A stretch of DNA of 64,000 nt, taken from assembly GCA_009773565.1 (NCBI GenBank), contig WSXY01000005.1, positions 1-64,000 on the forward strand. Direction: 5' to 3'. Positions 61,063-64,000 of this stretch are shown here, piece by piece (positions within the stretch are counted from its first letter, which is position 1; every line of letters starts with the position of its first letter). Made by a program: the position numbers and the translations under genes. The notes under the pieces were generated by a model. The model had not been told where the DNA came from. It did not search any database and saw only the letters and a program-made list of their open reading frames with translations. Origin of the DNA: Actinomycetota bacterium. Lineage in GTDB: Bacteria; Actinomycetota; Coriobacteriia; Anaerosomatales; Anaerosomataceae.

Positions 61063-61550
61063 GGCGCGCGCTCTGCCCGGGGACCTTCGATCCGGTCACG
61101 TCAGGTCACCTTGACATCATCGTTCGAGCCTCCGCGCTCTTCGACGAGATCGTCGTCGGCGTCGCGCTCAGCCCGGACAAAGGCGGGGGTCCGATCTTCT
61201 CGGTGGAGGAGCGTTGCGGGTTCATAGAAGTCGCGACGGCGCATCTCGGTAATGTTGTTGTGCAACCTTTTGATACACTGCTAGTGGACTTCGCTCAGAA
61301 GATGGATGCACGAGCAATCATCAAGGGCCTGCGAGCAGTCACAGATTTCGAACGTGAGTTTCAGATGGCACAGTTGAATTACCGGCTGGACGAGAGCATC
61401 GAGACGATGTTCATCATGTCGATACCGGAGTACGCGTACCTGAGTTCTTCAGCAGTAAAAGAGATAGCACGGCACGGCGGTTCAGTCCGAGGACTTGTGC
61501 CAGACGTAGTCTGCGAGGCTTTGGCTGCACGCTTGAAGCAGTCCCTCTAG
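61059..61550 (+). CDS. coaD: Phosphopantetheine adenylyltransferase
   Basis: The product has 163 residues, starting at GTG. CPGTFDPVTSGHLDII is the nucleotidyltransferase HIGH-like motif, and YLSSSAVKEIARHGG is the C-terminal ISS motif. It adenylates 4'-phosphopantetheine in coenzyme A synthesis. AIIKGLRAVTDFEREFQMA is also diagnostic. The next gene starts 14 bp later. Confidence 0.97.
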   Translation: MRRALCPGTFDPVTSGHLDIIVRASALFDEIVVGVALSPDKGGGPIFSVEERCGFIEVATAHLGNVVVQPFDTLLVDFAQKMDARAIIKGLRAVTDFEREFQMAQLNYRLDESIETMFIMSIPEYAYLSSSAVKEIARHGGSVRGLVPDVVCEALAARLKQSL

Positions 61551-61564
61551 GGAGGTTCACCACG

Positions 61565-62023
61565 ATGGATATCATGGCGCTTATCGACCGGATCGAAGAG
61601 ATGGTCGACTCTGGTCGTAACATGCCGTTCTCGGCAAATAAGATGGTCGACCCGGACAAGATCTATGAGATCGTTGACGAGATCCGGGCGAACTTCCCCG
61701 ACGAGCTCAAGCAGGCGCGCTGGATCGTCAAAGAGCGCCAGGAGATGCTCGAAGAGGCCGAGAAGGAGGCGAACCGCATCCTTGAGGAGTCGCGGGATCG
61801 CGCTCAGGCCATTGCGAGCGACCAGGAGATCGTCAAGCTCGCAGAGCAGCAGGCTGCTGACATCCTCGATAATGCACGCGCCCGTGAGCGAGAGATTCGC
61901 CTCGGCGCTGAAGACTACGCCGACGAGATGCTCGCCAACCTCGAAGTGAACCTCGGCAAGCTCCTCACGGCAGTCCAGCGCGGTCGCGATCGGCTCCAGG
62001 GCAAGGTCGGGCAGCGTGGCTGA
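61565..62023 (+). CDS. Helical coiled-coil protein, ATP synthase b/V-ATPase H-like in composition
   Basis: The product has 152 residues. After a short N-terminal part it is a continuous Glu/Arg/Ala-rich helix (residues 55-120), with NRILEESRDRAQAIASDQEI and AEQQAADILDNARAREREIR. This resembles the stalk subunits of ATPases and DivIVA/ SepF-era coiled coils, but no ATPase genes are nearby. Genes like this occur at the same spot between coaD and yceD in other actinobacteria, as far as I recall. A cell-division or membrane-shaping role is possible. Function unknown. It overlaps the next gene by 8 bp. Confidence 0.75.
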   Translation: MDIMALIDRIEEMVDSGRNMPFSANKMVDPDKIYEIVDEIRANFPDELKQARWIVKERQEMLEEAEKEANRILEESRDRAQAIASDQEIVKLAEQQAADILDNARAREREIRLGAEDYADEMLANLEVNLGKLLTAVQRGRDRLQGKVGQRG

Positions 62024-62567
62024 GGTTCTGCCACAGCAGTTCCTGGTCGACATCAAGTCCATACTCGACGAGTTGGCCGATTCAGTGGTCGTGGATGTCG
62101 AGTTTCCGCTCGAGCCGCTTGTCATCGGAACCGAGTCATTCGTTCCGGTCAGCCGCGCGCGAGTCGAAGTGACCGTCACATACACCGGGACCGGACAGGT
62201 CGTCGCCCTTGGGCGCGTAGAAGTCGATGTTTCGACGCACTGCTCGCGATGCCTTACCGAGTTCACGATGACCGCAAGCGGCGACGTTGAAGGCTTCTAC
62301 GTCAAGCCTGGTCATGATGACGAGATTCCCGAAGAGCAGGAAGTCGAGTTCATCACCGACCGGTCGATCGATATCCTGCCGGCGATCCGCTCGGCGCTCA
62401 TACTCGAGCTTCCGTTCGCCCCGCTGCACGACGAGTCGTGCCCCGGAATCTGCCTCACCTGCGGTGCCGATCTTGCTGATGGCGCGTGTGACTGCGAGCC
62501 AGTTCGCGCAGATTCACCTTTTGCCGCACTCCAGGGTCTGGTGGCCGAGTCGGACGACACGGCCTGA
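62016..62567 (+). CDS. yceD: DUF177 (YceD-like) protein
   Basis: The product has 183 residues, starting at GTG. VDVSTHCSRCLTEFTM with its CX2C, and CPGICLTCGADLADGACDC near the C-terminus, are the DUF177 signature. The gene is nearly always next to rpmF (L32), as here. The family is linked to 23S rRNA processing or ribosome assembly. The final Cys cluster suggests a metal site. rpmF lies 121 bp downstream with its own promoter candidate. Confidence 0.9.
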   Translation: MAEVLPQQFLVDIKSILDELADSVVVDVEFPLEPLVIGTESFVPVSRARVEVTVTYTGTGQVVALGRVEVDVSTHCSRCLTEFTMTASGDVEGFYVKPGHDDEIPEEQEVEFITDRSIDILPAIRSALILELPFAPLHDESCPGICLTCGADLADGACDCEPVRADSPFAALQGLVAESDDTA

Positions 62568-62570
62568 GGC

Positions 62571-62601
62571 TTGCCTCAACGGCGTTCTCGTGTGCTATCA
62601 T
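62571..62601 (+). promoter_or_regulatory. rpmF promoter candidate
   Basis: TTGCCT and TATCAT are separated by 19 bp, followed by a leader of about 80 nt. Spacing is slightly long, so confidence is moderate. Confidence 0.45.
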
Positions 62602-62688
62602 GTCGCTTTGCGCCTGCCCTCGTTGCATGGCGCTCGAACACGCAAGCATCGCACCCGTTCCCGGGTGCCTGAAGGGAGAGTCACCAGC

Positions 62689-62865
62689 ATGCCAGTCCCG
62701 AAGAGGAAGACGGGCCGATCCGTCACCCACTCGCGCCGCTCGTCCCATAAGCTTGAGGCTCCTTCCCGTTCTGTGTGCCCGCAGTGCCATCAGCCAAAGC
62801 TGCCGCATAGGGTATGTCCCGATTGTGGGTACTATGACGGTAAGGAAATCGTCGAAACGGACTAA
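62689..62865 (+). CDS. rpmF: 50S ribosomal protein L32
   Basis: The product has 58 residues. MPVPKRKTGRSVTHSRRSSHK is the classic L32 N-terminus, and CPQCHQPKLPHRVCPDCG is its zinc ribbon with four Cys. The ATG follows GAAGGGAGAGTCACCAGC. A longer in-frame reading upstream is not credible, since it would run through the yceD gene in another frame. Confidence 0.97.
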   Translation: MPVPKRKTGRSVTHSRRSSHKLEAPSRSVCPQCHQPKLPHRVCPDCGYYDGKEIVETD

Positions 62866-62869
62866 GAAC

Positions 62870-62897
62870 CCGGCGCCCCCTGTGGGCGCCGTTCTTC
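62870..62897 (+). terminator. Terminator-like hairpin after rpmF
   Basis: The 8-bp stem CGGCGCCC/GGGCGCCG has a 5-nt loop, followed by TTCTTCG. It lies 5 bp after the rpmF stop. Confidence 0.7.
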
Positions 62898-62918
62898 GTA
62901 AGGGGAGGGTGCGCACCA

Positions 62919-64000
62919 GTGCTCGAGCAGTTCTTCTCTCCTCGTTCTGTTGCAGTGGTCGGCGTGTCCCGAGAAGAGGGCAGGGTCGGCCACTACGTTT
63001 TCGATAACCTGCTCGCTGCAGGATTTGCCGGTTCCGTCTACCCGGTGAACCCCAAAGCGGATGAGGTCCACGGGCATCGCTGCTACGCCTCGGTCAAGGA
63101 TCTTCCGGCTCCCGTCGATCTCGCGGTCGTCGTCGTTCCCGCCAAGTTCGTTTCCGCGGTCATCGAAGAATGCGGCGAGAGCGGCATCCATGCGGTTGTC
63201 GTCATCTCCGCAGGGTTCAAGGAGTCCGGCCCCGCAGGGGCTGTGCTCGAGCGTGAGGTCATCGCTACTGCTGCCAAGCACAAGATCCGCATCCTCGGCC
63301 CGAACTGCCTCGGTCTCATCGCTACCGAGACGCACCTGAATGCCTCTTTCGCGCCCACGATGCCGTCTCCCGGCTCGATCTCGTTCATGTCACAGTCGGG
63401 CGCCCTGGGCACCGCGGTTCTTGACTGGGCGGCAGGGGAGTCCATTGGACTCGCGCACTTCGTCTCACTCGGGAACAAGTCCGATCTCTCCGAGGTCGAC
63501 CTGATCAAGACGTGGGAGGCGGACGCCGGCTGCAAGGTCGTCGCCGCGTATCTCGAGGCAGTGACCGACGGCTGCGCGTTCGTTGAGGCCGCATCGACGC
63601 TCACGCTCAAGAAGCCACTTATCGCACTTAAAGCCGGTGGCTCCGACGCCGGTGCCCGTGCTGTTTCCTCGCATACGGGCAGCCTCGCCGGATCCGAGCA
63701 GGCGTATAGCGCGGCGTTCCGCAAAGCTGGCGTCATCCGCGCCTCCAACATCCAAGAGCTCTTCGACTTCTCGGTGGGATTCTCCCGACAGCCACTACCG
63801 GCGGGACCCGGCCTGGTCATCCTCACGAACGCCGGTGGCCCTGCCATTCTCGCAACCGACGCCTGTGAGCGACTCGGGGTCTCGCTCGCATCACTCGAAA
63901 GCGAGACGATCACCGCCTTGCGCGAGGCCCTGCCACCCGCATGCGCGCTCTACAACCCTGTTGACGTGCTTGGCGACGCCGACCCTGAGCGCTATCGCGT
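62919..64000 (+). CDS. Acetyl/acyl-CoA synthetase (ADP-forming), N-terminal part (3' truncated)
   Basis: The frame starts at GTG behind AAGGGGAGGG and runs off the right edge after 360 codons. It opens VLEQFFSPRSVAVVGVSREEG, the CoA-binding Rossmann domain of the succinyl-CoA synthetase-like superfamily. NPKADEVHGHRCYASVKDLP, ILGPNCLGLI and SFMSQSGALGTAVLDWA follow. SSHTGSLAGSEQAYSAAFRKAG holds the phosphorylated His. The enzyme converts acetyl-CoA (or another acyl-CoA) plus ADP and phosphate to the acid plus ATP, typical of fermentative anaerobes. Whether an ATP-grasp domain follows is unknown, since the rest lies outside the window. Confidence 0.88.
   Translation, partial: MLEQFFSPRSVAVVGVSREEGRVGHYVFDNLLAAGFAGSVYPVNPKADEVHGHRCYASVKDLPAPVDLAVVVVPAKFVSAVIEECGESGIHAVVVISAGFKESGPAGAVLEREVIATAAKHKIRILGPNCLGLIATETHLNASFAPTMPSPGSISFMSQSGALGTAVLDWAAGESIGLAHFVSLGNKSDLSEVDLIKTWEADAGCKVVAAYLEAVTDGCAFVEAASTLTLKKPLIALKAGGSDAGARAVSSHTGSLAGSEQAYSAAFRKAGVIRASNIQELFDFSVGFSRQPLPAGPGLVILTNAGGPAILATDACERLGVSLASLESETITALREALPPACALYNPVDVLGDADPERYR

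Noticed and set aside
1-64000. CRISPR array, prophage or insertion sequence
   Set aside because: No regular spaced repeats, cas genes, transposase, integrase or phage structural genes were seen in either strand.

Overview
The window reads as a chromosomal segment of a high-GC, Gram-positive-type actinobacterium. An uncultured Coriobacteriia-like or related anaerobic lineage is my best guess. The reasons are very high coding density, many GTG starts, ATGA/TGATG-coupled operons, a few leaderless-looking promoters, a Bacillus/actinobacterial-type LexA box (CGAAC-N4-GTTCG), and an actinobacterial mutagenesis cassette (DUF6504-DnaE2). It also has DEDD/GIY-YIG, FmdB, FakA/FakB, Asp23, ThiT and DtxR-FeoA proteins. 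The species cannot be named from sequence alone. No prophage, insertion sequence or CRISPR array is visible.

Layout: (1) 1-1090, the 3' end of an RHS-family polymorphic protein with an EF-hand-like loop and hydrophobic tip, plus a small membrane protein overlapping its stop codon. (2) 1200-6578, aromatic amino acid genes (hisC-like aminotransferase, aroF, tyrA, aroA) running into cmk. (3) 6575-13019, a tightly coupled lipid/isoprenoid/GTPase run: plsC, ispH, a PDZ-radical SAM DUF512 gene, der, plsY, gpsA, rpe. (4) 13034-16682, an FMN riboswitch and the full riboflavin operon ribD-ribE-ribBA-ribH, closed by a terminator. (5) 17027-21959, an unknown gene followed by mnmA, a PHP phosphatase, Nif3-like, zinc-ribbon coiled-coil, RNase HI and queD. 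(6) 21960-25798, a 500-bp non-coding stretch with a tRNA-Ser-like element, a structured leader and a DtxR palindrome, then a DtxR-FeoA regulator, feoB and a DUF6883/DUF4926 pair. (7) 25845-33577, an SOS/DNA-repair island: LexA-box promoter, DUF6504, dnaE2, dinB, endonuclease IV and a DEDD exonuclease/GIY-YIG fusion. (8) 33748-37068, an acidic repeat protein with a four-Cys tail and a fused chelatase-type AAA-VWA protein. (9) 37070-41428, all on the minus strand: psiE, gltX, tRNA-Gln, tRNA-Glu, glnS, rnpB. (10) 41544-49251, a SAM-I riboswitch-metK, then priA, def, fmt, rsmB and glpX. (11) 49255-55083, an fmdB-type gene, a PASTA/dead-amidase envelope protein, an M23 peptidase, TPP riboswitch-thiT-thiN, and a GAF/HD-GYP membrane protein. 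(12) 55102-64000, rpmB facing asp23-fakA-fakB-recG-rsmD-coaD-coiled coil-yceD-rpmF, then a truncated ADP-forming acyl-CoA synthetase.

Most genes are housekeeping. Three cis-acting riboswitches (FMN, SAM, TPP) sit exactly where their pathways predict. The least ordinary parts are the LexA-controlled mutagenesis/repair island, the acidic Cys-tailed protein, the PASTA protein with a zinc-ligand-free amidase fold, the divergent HD-GYP protein, the glutamate/glutamine tRNA-charging block with a true GlnRS, and the unexplained RNA-like element before the iron regulator.
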